Assembly: GCF_000518665.1 (NCBI RefSeq)
Contig: NZ_JAEA01000002.1
Coordinates: 1 to 64,000, forward strand
DNA from: Microvirga flocculans ATCC BAA-817
GTDB taxonomy: Bacteria > Pseudomonadota > Alphaproteobacteria > Rhizobiales > Beijerinckiaceae
DNA: 64,000 bases
Direction of reading: 5' to 3'
Made by a program: the position numbers and the translations under genes. Positions 25,826-34,147 of this stretch are shown piece by piece. Every line of letters starts with the position of its first letter. Positions within the stretch are counted from its first letter, which is position 1. The notes under the pieces were generated by a model. That model was not told the DNA's origin and did no database searches. It worked only from the letters and a program-made list of their open reading frames with translations.

Positions 25826-26149
25826 ATGCCGACCAAGACCACAGACCCTAAAGCCAGTGCGAAGAAGGCTGCAGACAAGCCCGCCGCTAAGAAGGCTGCC
25901 GGTTCGAAGCCCAATGCCCTTCAACAGCCGTTGCAACCGTCCAAGGAACTGGCGGCGATTGTCGGTTCCAACCCGCTGCCCCGCGGTGAGGTGGTGAGCA
26001 AGATGTGGGACTACATCAAGAAGAACAACCTGCAGAACCCCGAGAACAAGCGCGAGATCATCGCCGACGACAAGCTGAAGCCGATCTTCGGCAAGCCGAA
26101 GGTGACGATGTTCGAGATGAACAAGCACCTCGCCCAGCACCTGAAGTAA
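25826..26149 (+). CDS. SWIB/MDM2 domain protein
   Basis: A 107-residue protein. A Lys/Ala/Pro-rich N-terminus (about 1-30, histone-H1-like) is followed by a SWIB domain (about 35-107; LPRGEVVSKMWDYIKKNNLQ, then KPIFGKPKVTMFEMNKHL). Similar proteins occur in chlamydiae and many Rhizobiales. A DNA-associated role is suspected from the basic tail, but the bacterial function is not established. The ATG at 25826 follows GGAGG. Confidence 0.92.
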   Translation: MPTKTTDPKASAKKAADKPAAKKAAGSKPNALQQPLQPSKELAAIVGSNPLPRGEVVSKMWDYIKKNNLQNPENKREIIADDKLKPIFGKPKVTMFEMNKHLAQHLK

Positions 26150-26184
26150 GCCGCTTCACGAAAGCCTGGCGACGCTTCGCCCGC

Positions 26185-26811
26185 TCAGGAATCCTGCCGC
26201 CACCGATCGAGCGGCAGGATCTCCGGCCGTTGACCCGGCGCTTTCTTCCATGGGTCCACGGCCCATTCCGCGCCCGTCCGTTTCTCCGCGATGACCGCCG
26301 TGAAATGCGGATAGCGTCCGTCGAGGAAGAATCCGCGCGATTCCGGGTGCTCCACCACATGATGGGAAAGAAGACCCTGATCCTGGAGAACCAGAAGCAA
26401 GCTCGTCGTGTTCGCGGTTTCGTCCAGACAATCCATCTGCCCGTACACGCCCGACAACTGGGGCGGCGACCCCGGCACATCGGGCTTTCCACCCAAGGAT
26501 GCCGCCAGATAGGCGGTATAGGACCGGATGACATCGGCCAGGGCCTGCCGCTCCGCATCCGGTGAGCCCTGGGCGGCCCTCAACGCTGCCCGCGCCCGGC
26601 TCAACCATGCACCCTCGACGGAAAGCTCGAGCCGACGCGCGCATCCATAACCGTGACAGGCGATGATGCGGTTGCCGGAGGGCCCGACATAGCCCCGCTC
26701 GCCGAACCAGTTCTGGGGGGCCTGAGGTCCGGCGAGGGCCGGGCTTTCCGGGAACCCTCCCATGAGCAGGCATGGCAGGGCTGTCAAAATGAGAAGTGGC
26801 GTCGATCTCAT
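26185..26811 (-). CDS. secreted hypothetical protein
   Basis: A 208-residue protein with a Sec signal (RSTPLLILTALPCLLMGGF, cleavage near residue 27). The mature part is soluble, with QNWFGERGYVGPSGNRIIAC near its start and the later segment GQMDCLDETANTTSLLLVLQ, which resembles a Cys-containing papain/transglutaminase-like entry helix followed by HHVVEHP and AVDPWKK. A periplasmic enzyme is possible, but no family was confirmed. An upstream start at 26883 would bury the signal. Confidence 0.75.
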   Translation of the reverse strand: MRSTPLLILTALPCLLMGGFPESPALAGPQAPQNWFGERGYVGPSGNRIIACHGYGCARRLELSVEGAWLSRARAALRAAQGSPDAERQALADVIRSYTAYLAASLGGKPDVPGSPPQLSGVYGQMDCLDETANTTSLLLVLQDQGLLSHHVVEHPESRGFFLDGRYPHFTAVIAEKRTGAEWAVDPWKKAPGQRPEILPLDRWRQDS

Positions 26812-26925
26812 GATGGGGATACCTATCGCTCTCAAGGCTGCAGGTTCCCCGGGGCATATAGAACGGGCGATCTTTCTGCCCATGGGTTAAGCTTAGTTGA
26901 GTCGGGTTACGACCTTGGAGTTTTC

Positions 26926-27789
26926 ATGTCCCGCATCGTCTTCCTGAATGGTTCCTTCCTGCCGATCGAAGAGGCCAAGGTGCCTTTCATGGATCGAGGC
27001 TTCATGTTCGGAGACGGAGTCTATGAAGGCATCGGGGTGCTCAATGGGCGCCTGATCGACAATGAGGCGCATCTCGAGCGTCTCGAACGTTCGCTTGCCG
27101 AAGTGCGCATCCCCAATCCCTATACGCGGGCCGAATGGACCTCCCTCGAGGAGGAGCTCGTGCGCCGCAATGGCATGGCCGAAGGCTTCGTCTATTTCCA
27201 GGTCACCCGTGGCGTGGCGGAGCGTGACTTCTTCTTCCCCGACAATGCCAAGCCGACGGTTGCGATGTTCACCCAGGCCAAGTCCATCGCCTCGGCCCCC
27301 GCCGCCGAGACGGGAATTGCCGTCGTCACGGTGCCGGACATGCGCTGGGAGCGGCGGGACATCAAGTCCATCAACCTGCTCGCCCAGGTGCTGGCCAAGC
27401 AGGCCGCCAAGGAGGCCGGCGCGCAGGAAGCCTGGATGGTGCAGGACGGCTATGTGACCGAGGGCGGCTCGTCGAGCGCCTTCATCGTAACGAAGAAGGG
27501 CAGCATCGTCGTGCGCCCGCTCTCAAACGCCATCCTGCCGGGCATCACGCGCAAGTCCCTCCTGCGGCTGTCGCAGGAGGCCGGGATCGCCCTCGAAGAG
27601 CGTCGGTTCACGGTGGAAGAGGCCTATGACGCCGCAGAGGCGTTCCTGACCAGCGCATCGAATTTCGTCCTGCCCGTGGTGTCCATCGACGGGCGTCCGG
27701 TCGGCGATGGAAAGCCGGGGCCCATCACCAAGCGGCTGCGCGAGCTTTATCTGGACATGGCCCGCTTGCCGGCCATCGCCGCCGAGTAG
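26926..27789 (+). CDS. D-amino-acid/branched-chain aminotransferase-like PLP enzyme
   Basis: A 287-residue fold-type IV aminotransferase, most like D-amino-acid transaminases. PLP Lys is K147 in RWERRDIKSINLL; other hallmarks are FGDGVYEGI near residue 25-33 and the phosphate-binding VTEGGSSSAF. It would interconvert D-amino acids and 2-oxoacids, for example feeding D-Glu or D-Ala for peptidoglycan; the substrate cannot be fixed from sequence. The start at 26926 has TTGGAG about 7 bases before it. Confidence 0.9.
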   Translation: MSRIVFLNGSFLPIEEAKVPFMDRGFMFGDGVYEGIGVLNGRLIDNEAHLERLERSLAEVRIPNPYTRAEWTSLEEELVRRNGMAEGFVYFQVTRGVAERDFFFPDNAKPTVAMFTQAKSIASAPAAETGIAVVTVPDMRWERRDIKSINLLAQVLAKQAAKEAGAQEAWMVQDGYVTEGGSSSAFIVTKKGSIVVRPLSNAILPGITRKSLLRLSQEAGIALEERRFTVEEAYDAAEAFLTSASNFVLPVVSIDGRPVGDGKPGPITKRLRELYLDMARLPAIAAE

Positions 27790-27796
27790 CCTTGCC

Positions 27797-27821
27797 GGAA
27801 CCCGCTTCCGGGTCGCCCGTT
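27797..27821 (+). promoter_or_regulatory. EcfG-type general stress promoter
   Basis: GGAAC at 27797-27801 and CGTT at 27818-27821 have a 16-base spacer, 23 bases before the ATG of the small secreted protein. It starts 8 bases after the aminotransferase stop. Confidence 0.68.
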
Positions 27822-27844
27822 GCCTTTCCAAAGGAGCGCGACCC

Positions 27845-28198
27845 ATGAAGCGTGTGCTGGTCCTATCCATGGCGCTGGCGGGCGGCCTCTCCACGGCCGC
27901 CCTGGCGCAGGATCCGAAAGTTCTGCAGCAGCAGGCTCCGAACATGCCGCAGCCGCATCAGGTGCCGGCCGAGAAGGTGGCGCCCGACGGCGATCTCTCG
28001 GGAGCCAGGGATCCGTCCGAGACCGGCTCGACCAACACCCTGAGCGACAGGCTGGAGCGGTCGGACGGCGTGATCCGTCCGCCGGAGACGGCGACGCCCG
28101 ACATCACCGTTCCGGCGCCAGTGCCGAATCCCGGTACGACTCCGGTCATTCCCCCACCGGGCAGCCCGGGCGGCAATCCGCAGCTCGATCCGAAATAG
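27845..28198 (+). CDS. small secreted proline-rich protein, probable stress regulon member
   Basis: A 117-residue protein with a signal peptide (MKRVLVLSMALAGGLSTAALA, cleavage after residue 21). The mature chain is Pro/Thr-rich and probably unfolded, with no cysteine. The ATG follows AAAGGAG. A consensus EcfG-type promoter directly before it suggests general-stress induction. No function is assigned. Confidence 0.78.
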   Translation: MKRVLVLSMALAGGLSTAALAQDPKVLQQQAPNMPQPHQVPAEKVAPDGDLSGARDPSETGSTNTLSDRLERSDGVIRPPETATPDITVPAPVPNPGTTPVIPPPGSPGGNPQLDPK

Positions 28199-28212
28199 GC
28201 CGTGGCGGGAGG

Positions 28213-29220
28213 TTACTTCCCCGCCGAACGGCGGCGCTTGCCCTCGCGGGACTTCGCGCTCTCGCGGGGTTTGTCGCCGGCGGAGCGGCCCTCGCCGCTT
28301 TTCATGATCTGAGCGGCCACTTCGGAAATCTTCTGCCGCAGCTCCTCGTTGCGGCTGCCGGTGCCTTCCAGGGCTTCGAGCCTGCTCTGAATCTCGTCGC
28401 GCTCGGCCTGGGTCTCGCGGATGCGCTGTTCCAGGATGAGTCCACGCTCCTGCTCGGCGGCCAGGCTTTTCGCCAGTTCTGCCAGGCGCAGGCGCTCGTC
28501 GGAGAGTTCGCTCCGGTGCTCGCCCAGGGCCCGTTCGAAGTCGTTTCCGCGTGAAGTCTGGGTCATGAGCCGGGTTTCCAAGTCCGAGATCGTAATACGC
28601 TTGGTGTCGACCTCGCTCAAGGCCGCAGTCAGGCGGCGCTCGGCATCGGCCAGATCCGCCTCGAACCGCGAAAGCTTCTCCTCGGCGTGAACGAGTTCGG
28701 CTTTGGTCCTGGAGCGTTCCTGTTGCGCGAGTTCCAGCTCCATGCGGGTGTTGGACAGCTCGTCCAAGGTTGCCCGATGGGCGCTTTCGAGGGCGGTCAG
28801 GGTTTCGCGCGTGCTCGCAAGATAGGTTTTCGTTTCCGAAAGATCCTCTTCGGCCGCGGCCAGCCGGGTCTGCGTCGCCGCCAGGGACATCTCGAGTTCC
28901 GAGACGGTCCGGTCACGTTCGGCGAGGGTGCTCTCCAGGGCCTCGATGCGGATCGCCCGCCGCCCCAGCTCCTCCATGCTTTCCCGCTTCTGGTTCAGGG
29001 CCTCCTCGGCCTTGCGCTCGATCCGCCGCTGGAGAACCGCGAATTCCGCCCGCAGATGATCCTTTTCAGCCGTCAGCTCCGAGACCGACATGGGAAAGAG
29101 CGCCTCGGCCCTGCGGCGCGCCAGGCGCTCCGCGCGGGTATTGATGGCGGGAACGATGAGAAGCGCGATGAGGGATGCGGCGACGAATCCCAGCGCAAAG
29201 ATCATGATGCTTTCGATCAC
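28213..29220 (-). CDS. membrane-anchored coiled-coil protein
   Basis: A 335-residue protein with one N-terminal membrane helix (about residues 5-27) and then nearly continuous coiled coil to residue 300 (AERDRTVSELEMSLAATQ, ETLTALESAHRATLDEL), ending in a basic Lys/Arg/Ser tail. It has no enzyme motif. It could be a cell-envelope or division-associated tether. The convergent gene at 27845 ends 14 bases from its stop. Confidence 0.82.
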   Translation of the reverse strand: MIESIMIFALGFVAASLIALLIVPAINTRAERLARRRAEALFPMSVSELTAEKDHLRAEFAVLQRRIERKAEEALNQKRESMEELGRRAIRIEALESTLAERDRTVSELEMSLAATQTRLAAAEEDLSETKTYLASTRETLTALESAHRATLDELSNTRMELELAQQERSRTKAELVHAEEKLSRFEADLADAERRLTAALSEVDTKRITISDLETRLMTQTSRGNDFERALGEHRSELSDERLRLAELAKSLAAEQERGLILEQRIRETQAERDEIQSRLEALEGTGSRNEELRQKISEVAAQIMKSGEGRSAGDKPRESAKSREGKRRRSAGK

Positions 29221-29290
29221 GCGGACGCCAACTCCAGGATGCTTGACCGGTAACGCTCAAGCACCTTGCCTTGTGCCTGCGCAGCTTTCC

Positions 29291-29342
29291 AGAGCTTAGG
29301 CCCCGAAAGTGACGTCCACTTTCGGGGCCTAAGCTCTTTTTT
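29291..29342 (+). terminator. perfect 20-bp hairpin with T-tract
   Basis: Arms 29291-29310 and 29318-29337 are exactly complementary over 20 bases (starting AGAGCTTAGGCCCCGAAAGT), with loop GACGTCC and then TTTTTT on the plus strand. No plus-strand gene reads into it. It lies 70 bases downstream of the leftward eipA stop and upstream of the leftward coiled-coil gene, so it may end eipA transcripts even though the T-run points the other way. Confidence 0.6.
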
Positions 29343-29407
29343 CAAAGGTAGCGCATTCGGAGGCCGTTTCCATCGCGATGGGCGGCCCTTCGCATCGCGG
29401 TGGGGTG

Positions 29408-30010
29408 CTAGAAAGGATTCCAGGTCGGCTCGGGGGTGAATTTCAGGTAGCCGATATTGACCCCGAGGCGGGCTCCCACGCCGGCGCGGATCGGAACGAC
29501 GATCATCTCGTCCGCCGCCACGGCCGTCACGCCGAAACCGCCGATGAAATAGGCCGAGCCGTCCACGCCCACGAAGCGCTTATAGAGCGCGTCCGTGAAG
29601 GGCATGTTGTAGACCAGCATCATGGTGCGGGCGCCGTCGCCGCCGACATCGAATCCGAGGGAGGGCCCCTGCCAGAAGACTCGGCGTTCCCCGGCGTTGC
29701 GGGTGAAGAGCTTGCCCTCGCCGTAGCGCAATCCGCCGAAGAACGCGCCGGAGGCTTCCTGGCCGAGAATGTAGCCGTTGGGTTCGCCCCAGCGCCGCAC
29801 CGCCTCCTGGAGCGCGAGGGCGAGGCCGCGGGAGGCCGAGCCGAAGAACTGGTGGCCGGATTCGAGCAATTCATTGGAATTGAAGGAATTCGGATTGCCG
29901 GGATTGTTGGCGTAGGTGCGCTGGGCGGTTTGCGCGGAGGCCTGCGGAGCCAGGACGCCGATGAGGGCGGCCAGTGCTGCTGCCGCAAGACATGTGGACC
30001 GGGAGCGCAT
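29408..30010 (-). CDS. eipA: EipA-family (DUF1134) envelope integrity protein
   Basis: A 200-residue periplasmic protein with a signal peptide (about 1-26) and a DUF1134 domain: QEASGAFFGGLRYGEG, GFDVGGDGARTMMLVYN and DGSAYFIGGFGVTAV. In Brucella, EipA is a periplasmic protein tied to envelope integrity, and its gene lies beside chpT and ctrA. Here eipA is followed upstream by cysQ-like, chpT and ctrA, the same neighbourhood. It runs leftwards, away from the others. Confidence 0.92.
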   Translation of the reverse strand: MRSRSTCLAAAALAALIGVLAPQASAQTAQRTYANNPGNPNSFNSNELLESGHQFFGSASRGLALALQEAVRRWGEPNGYILGQEASGAFFGGLRYGEGKLFTRNAGERRVFWQGPSLGFDVGGDGARTMMLVYNMPFTDALYKRFVGVDGSAYFIGGFGVTAVAADEMIVVPIRAGVGARLGVNIGYLKFTPEPTWNPF

Positions 30011-30190
30011 GGGCTATCTCCTCGCATGAGACAGGGGACAATCCAGCCCCTTGAAGGCCGGAAGGCTGCTATCGAGGGTCGAACCTTAAAGTCTTCAACC
30101 CTAACAATCTCTGTACGGATTGCCTTTTGGAGAGGCGGGCCGGCGGGCCGCACCTTTCGGATCGACGATCGAGGATGAAGGAGACGAAAT

Positions 30191-31024
30191 TCAGGCTGTC
30201 GAGGCCGAGACGGGCAGATCGAGCCGAGATGCCAGGGCCACGTCGCCGATGGCGGCGAAGGGGCCGTTCCTGTAGCCCCGGTGCTCGTGCCCGTAGGTCA
30301 GGGGAGCTCCGCCCGGTCCCACCACGCTTCCGCCCGCGCGGGTCAGGATGTGATCACCGGCCGCCGTGTCCCATTCCATGGTCGGGCCGCAGCGCACATA
30401 GACATCGGCCTCGCCGGAGGCGATGAGGCAGAACTTCAGGGCCGAGGAGGTCATGCGCCTCGTGCCGATCGACAGGACCGAGAGGCAGGCTTCCGTTGCG
30501 ATATCCCCATGGCGGCGACTGACCAGGGCGACGAGATCGTCCTCGGGGGCCGGGCGCACCCGCGCCGCGCGCCAGTCGAAATCTGTGCCGGCCTCCTGGG
30601 GGAGGGAACTCGTCCGGGCGGAGTCGCCGGCGATCCAGATCGCGCCGATAGCCGGAGCCGCCACGACGGCCGCGACGGGCCTGTCGCCCCGGATCAGGGC
30701 TATGTTGACGCTGTACTCTCCGGTCCCGTGAATGAAGTCGCCCGTGCCGTCGAGGGGATCGACCAGGAAGAAATATTCCTCCGTCCGGGCCGCGCTGGCG
30801 GTTTCCTCCGCGATGACGGGAACGCCGCTCCAGGCCTCGGCGAGGCGTCCGATGATCAGCTCCTCCGCAGCCAGATCGGCGGCCGTCGTGGGCGTTCCGT
30901 CGTCCTTGATGCGCTTGTCGATCAGCGCATTCTCCATGCCGCGCAGGAGCCGCCCCGCCTCCCAGGCGATGTGGGCGAGCTTCAGGGCGATCTCGTCGGG
31001 GGTTTGACCATCGAAGCGCATCAT
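30191..31024 (-). CDS. cysQ: 3'(2'),5'-bisphosphate nucleotidase / inositol-phosphatase family
   Basis: A 277-residue metal-dependent phosphatase. The two signatures are present: EE in VIAEETAS and the DPLDGTGDFIHG loop, then WDTAAGDHILTRAGG. The latter matches CysQ-like enzymes that hydrolyse PAP/PAPS in sulfur metabolism; inositol monophosphatase activity is possible. An ATG at 31024 (MMRFDGQTP) is used; a longer start at 31135 adds a charged, unconserved stretch. It lies between eipA and divergent chpT. Confidence 0.9.
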   Translation of the reverse strand: MMRFDGQTPDEIALKLAHIAWEAGRLLRGMENALIDKRIKDDGTPTTAADLAAEELIIGRLAEAWSGVPVIAEETASAARTEEYFFLVDPLDGTGDFIHGTGEYSVNIALIRGDRPVAAVVAAPAIGAIWIAGDSARTSSLPQEAGTDFDWRAARVRPAPEDDLVALVSRRHGDIATEACLSVLSIGTRRMTSSALKFCLIASGEADVYVRCGPTMEWDTAAGDHILTRAGGSVVGPGGAPLTYGHEHRGYRNGPFAAIGDVALASRLDLPVSASTA

Positions 31025-31195
31025 GGCTTTGTGCCCGTTCCCTCGAAAACTGTCGATTCCTTTTTGCCCGCTTTTCAAAGAACTCGCAGCCGGGTATCCG
31101 GGTTCACGTTCTCTTTCCTGTTTGGCTGTATTCATGCGGGTCGAAACCTCGATTCATGAAGAGGCAGCCGACGTTACGGTGTCTCCGGAGCCCCT

Positions 31196-31837
31196 ATGGC
31201 CACGATCTCCCTCGATTCCCTCGACCTCGCCGCTCTTCTCTGCTCGCGCGTCTGCCACGACGTGATTTCGCCGGTGGGAGCCATCGTCAACGGGCTGGAG
31301 GTGCTCGAGGACGACAGCGATGCCTCCATGCGCGAATTCGCGCTCGACCTGATCCAGAAGAGCGCCAGACAGGCGTCGGCCCGCCTGCAATTCGCCCGCC
31401 TCGCCTTCGGGGCGGCGGGCTCTGCCGGCGCTTCCATCGATCTCGGCGATGCCGAGCAGGTGGCGCGGGGGCTCTTCCTCGACGACAAGATCACCTTCTC
31501 CTGGACATCGCCCCGTCTCCTGTTCCCCAAGAACCGGGTGAAGCTCCTGCTCAATCTCATCATGACCGCCACTGCCGCCATCCCGCGCGGCGGCTCGATT
31601 GCGGTGACGGTCACGGGCGATGCGGAGACGTGCGAGTTCATCATCAAGGCGAAGGGCCTGAACGCCCGCATTCCCGCGCATGCGGAGGCTCTTCTGGCCG
31701 GCAATTCCGAGACCGGCACGATCGATGCGCATGGCATCCAGACCTATTATGCCGGCATGGTCGCCCGCGCCTCGAACATGAGCATCGCCTTCAGCATCGA
31801 GGGTGATGAAGTGACGATCCGGGCCGCGACGGCCTGA
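31196..31837 (+). CDS. chpT: histidine phosphotransferase ChpT
   Basis: A 213-residue ChpT passing phosphate from CckA to CtrA and CpdR. The H-box is CSRVCHDVISPVGAIVNGLE with phospho-His H21. A degenerate HATPase-like C-terminal half follows (about 90-213) without ATP-binding glycines, as expected. It is about 0.5 kb from ctrA, which is transcribed towards it. GATTC sites lie at 31055 and 31151 in the upstream gap, which could be CcrM methylation sites. Confidence 0.93.
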   Translation: MATISLDSLDLAALLCSRVCHDVISPVGAIVNGLEVLEDDSDASMREFALDLIQKSARQASARLQFARLAFGAAGSAGASIDLGDAEQVARGLFLDDKITFSWTSPRLLFPKNRVKLLLNLIMTATAAIPRGGSIAVTVTGDAETCEFIIKAKGLNARIPAHAEALLAGNSETGTIDAHGIQTYYAGMVARASNMSIAFSIEGDEVTIRAATA

Positions 31838-31850
31838 AGGCTCCTGCCCG

Positions 31851-32288
31851 TCACGCCTTGTAGGCGACGAGAACCGCACCCGATGCGATCAGGGCGATGC
31901 CGATCCAGTTCGGCATCGTCAGCTTTTCTCCGAGAAATATGACTCCGAACACGGCGACGAGCACCACGCTCAGCTTGTCGATCGGTGCCACGCGCGCCGC
32001 GTCTCCGAGCTTCAGCGCCCGGAAGTAACAGAGCCACGATGCGCCCGTGGCGAGGCCCGAGAGAACCAGGAAGATGTAGGTTCGTCCGGAGACCGATGCG
32101 AGGGGCTGCCATTGCCGGGTAGCGACCAGGATCCCGCCGAGCACGAGCAGGATCACGACGGTTCGGAGAAAGGTCGCGAAATCCGCGTCGATCTGCTCGA
32201 CGCCGACCTTTGCGAAGATCGCCGTCAGCGCCGCGAAGGCGGCCGAGAGAAGAGCCCAGAACGGCCATGACAGCAGAACGGATTTCAT
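31851..32288 (-). CDS. EamA/DMT-like small transporter
   Basis: A 145-residue membrane protein with about five hydrophobic segments and the EamA pattern (WALLSAAFAALTAIFAKVGVE at the start, LGEKLTMPNWIGIALIASGA at the end). It is about half the length of ten-helix DMT transporters, so it probably works as a dimer of four- or five-helix units. The substrate is unknown. Its 3' end is 13 bases from the chpT stop, and it lies downstream of ctrA across a terminator. Confidence 0.88.
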   Translation of the reverse strand: MKSVLLSWPFWALLSAAFAALTAIFAKVGVEQIDADFATFLRTVVILLVLGGILVATRQWQPLASVSGRTYIFLVLSGLATGASWLCYFRALKLGDAARVAPIDKLSVVLVAVFGVIFLGEKLTMPNWIGIALIASGAVLVAYKA

Positions 32289-32311
32289 GAAAGCCTCCCT
32301 ACCGCGATCAA

Positions 32312-32339
32312 TAAAAAAGCCCGGCTGGAGGCCGGGCTC
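32312..32339 (-). terminator. rho-independent terminator after ctrA
   Basis: An 8-bp stem AGCCCGGC / GCCGGGCT with loop TGGAG is followed on the minus strand by TTTTTTA. It begins about 20 bases beyond the ctrA stop. Confidence 0.88.
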
Positions 32340-32360
32340 TTCAATCTATCCCTGTTCGCG

Positions 32361-33062
32361 TCAGACCGCGACACGCTCGTCCGCCTCGTTGGGCTCGCGC
32401 AACACATAGCCGCGGCCCCAGACGGTTTCGATGTAGTTCCGGCCCTGCGAGGCGTTGGCGAGCTTCTTGCGGAGCTTGCAGATGAAGACGTCGATGATCT
32501 TCAGCTCGGGCTCGTCCATGCCGCCGTAGAGGTGGTTGAGGAACATCTCCTTCGTCAGGGTCGTGCCCTTGCGAAGCGAGAGGAGTTCCAGCATCTGGTA
32601 CTCCTTGCCCGTCAGGTGGACGCGGGCCCCGCCGACCTCGACCGTTTTGGTGTCGAGGTTCACGATCAGGTCGCCGGTGGTGATCACTGACTGGGCATGG
32701 CCCTTCGAGCGGCGGACGATCGCATGGATGCGGGCCACCATCTCGTCCTTGTGAAACGGCTTGGTCAGGTAATCGTCGGCGCCGAAGCCGAGGCCCTTCA
32801 CCTTGTCCTCGATGCCGGCCATGCCGGAGAGGATCAGGATCGGCGTCTTCACCTTCGCGACGCGCAGGGTGCGCAGGACCTCGTAGCCCGACATATCGGG
32901 AAGGTTCAGGTCGAGAAGGATGATGTCGTAATCGTAGAGTTTGCCGAGGTCGATGCCCTCTTCTCCGAGATCCGTCGTATAGATATTGAAGTTCTCGAAC
33001 TTCAGCATCAATTCGATGCTTTGCGCAGTCGCGCTGTCGTCTTCGATCAGAAGTACGCGCAT
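32361..33062 (-). CDS. ctrA: cell-cycle response regulator CtrA
   Basis: A 233-residue OmpR-type regulator controlling replication initiation, division and motility in alphaproteobacteria. The acidic pair is D8/D9 ([10 protein letters not shown]), the phospho-acceptor is D51 in ILLDLNLP and the Lys is in YLTKPFH. The winged-helix domain has [11 protein letters not shown] and [12 protein letters not shown]. The ATG at 33062 is used rather than a TTG at 33068. The C-terminus ends ERVAV rather than the double Ala linked to ClpXP turnover in Caulobacter. A long upstream gap carries three GATTC sites. Confidence 0.97.
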   Translation of the reverse strand: MRVLLIEDDSATAQSIELMLKFENFNIYTTDLGEEGIDLGKLYDYDIILLDLNLPDMSGYEVLRTLRVAKVKTPILILSGMAGIEDKVKGLGFGADDYLTKPFHKDEMVARIHAIVRRSKGHAQSVITTGDLIVNLDTKTVEVGGARVHLTGKEYQMLELLSLRKGTTLTKEMFLNHLYGGMDEPELKIIDVFICKLRKKLANASQGRNYIETVWGRGYVLREPNEADERVAV

Positions 33063-33580
33063 GTTCAATCCCCAGCCCTTGCCCTTGAGCCCTTGAGCAG
33101 CGGAACGCTGCCCACCCGCCGCCGGGCCTGCGACGGATGCTCTTTTGAACTGATTCGAAACGCTAGTACGGAATGGTTAACAAACCCTGATTCTGGGAGG
33201 CAAGCGCTTAACGAACTTGACAGGCAGATCGTCTGCCAAAGGCAATTTTCCTGTGGATTCTGGGTAACCATAGGGAACCGCCTCACAACATCCCAAAAGC
33301 TTACGGTTCAAGCGTTTCGGCTTTGTCCGGGGCGCGGATCGGTCCGGCCACGCCCGTGACCGGACCAGTCTTAACGAAACCGGTAAACGAAAGGTTGACG
33401 AAGGGCCTGGCGCGGGGGGCGGGGACGGCGGCGCTCTCCAAAGCCCTGAGGCGCAGGGGAGTTTTTGTCGCAGACGGTAAGGAAAGGTCAACTTCCGTCG
33501 GCGAAAGTGTCCTCATGTCTGGCGGATAACTGAGCGATCCGTGAGACACGTGAAACAGCGACGTGTGGAGTTGAATCAAG
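33063..33580. promoter_or_regulatory. ctrA / fliJ divergent regulatory region
   Basis: About 518 bases without a gene. It carries GATTC (GANTC, CcrM-type) sites at 33152-33156, 33189-33193 and 33256-33260. On the minus strand a TTAACCAT half-site (CtrA-like) is read through 33173-33180. A 6-bp inverted repeat GGCAGA-N3-TCTGCC lies at 33223-33237. This pattern matches methylation-sensed and autoregulated ctrA control regions, although two full TTAA-N7-TTAA boxes were not found. Confidence 0.5.
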
Positions 33581-33973
33581 ATGAAGTCGCGGGATACGCT
33601 CATCCGCCTCAAGCGCTTTCAGGTCGACGAAAAGCGTCGCCGCGTGGCGCAAATCGAGATGATGATCGCCGAGTTCGACCGCATGGCGGCTGACCTGGAC
33701 CGGGAGATCGCGGCGGAGGAGCAGAAGGCGGGCATCACCGACCCGAACCACTTTGCCTATCCAACCTATGCGCGCGCTGCGGCCCAGCGGCGGGACAATC
33801 TCCGCCTTTCGGCCCAGAACCTTCACATCCAGCTCGACGATGCGAAGGCCGAGCTTGGCGAAGCCTTCGAGGACCTGAAGAGAGCCGAAAGCCTGGAGGA
33901 TCGCGAGCGTTCCCTGGATGCCGCCATCAGCCAGATCGGGACCGGCCGCGTCGTGCGCGCCGCAACCGCCTGA
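33581..33973 (+). CDS. fliJ: FliJ-like flagellar export chaperone
   Basis: A 130-residue, almost wholly helical, charged protein (MKSRDTLIRLKRFQVDEKRR), with coiled coil along the chain and Arg/Lys-rich N-terminus, matching the FliJ group annotated next to ctrA in Rhizobiales. FliJ aids the flagellar ATPase FliI. No other flagellar export gene lies in the window, so the flagellar assignment depends on position and length. A terminator follows. Confidence 0.78.
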   Translation: MKSRDTLIRLKRFQVDEKRRRVAQIEMMIAEFDRMAADLDREIAAEEQKAGITDPNHFAYPTYARAAAQRRDNLRLSAQNLHIQLDDAKAELGEAFEDLKRAESLEDRERSLDAAISQIGTGRVVRAATA

Positions 33974-33999
33974 TCCGATCCTAGAAAACGAAGATCCCG

Positions 34000-34031
34000 A
34001 AGGGCGCGCCGGACAGGTCGCGCCCTTTTTT
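34000..34031 (+). terminator. rho-independent terminator after fliJ
   Basis: A 9-bp stem AAGGGCGCG / CGCGCCCTT with a 10-base loop is followed by TTTTTA, 26 bases after the stop. Confidence 0.88.
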
Positions 34032-34147
34032 AAGTCCCTTGCGTCTAACCGCGTTCGCTGCAACGCGGAGGGCGGTTTGATTCCGGTAAGGCCGTCTATG
34101 AAATGCCAGGAGGCCAGCCCACTGTGCCCTTTGGTTCTACCTTTGCC

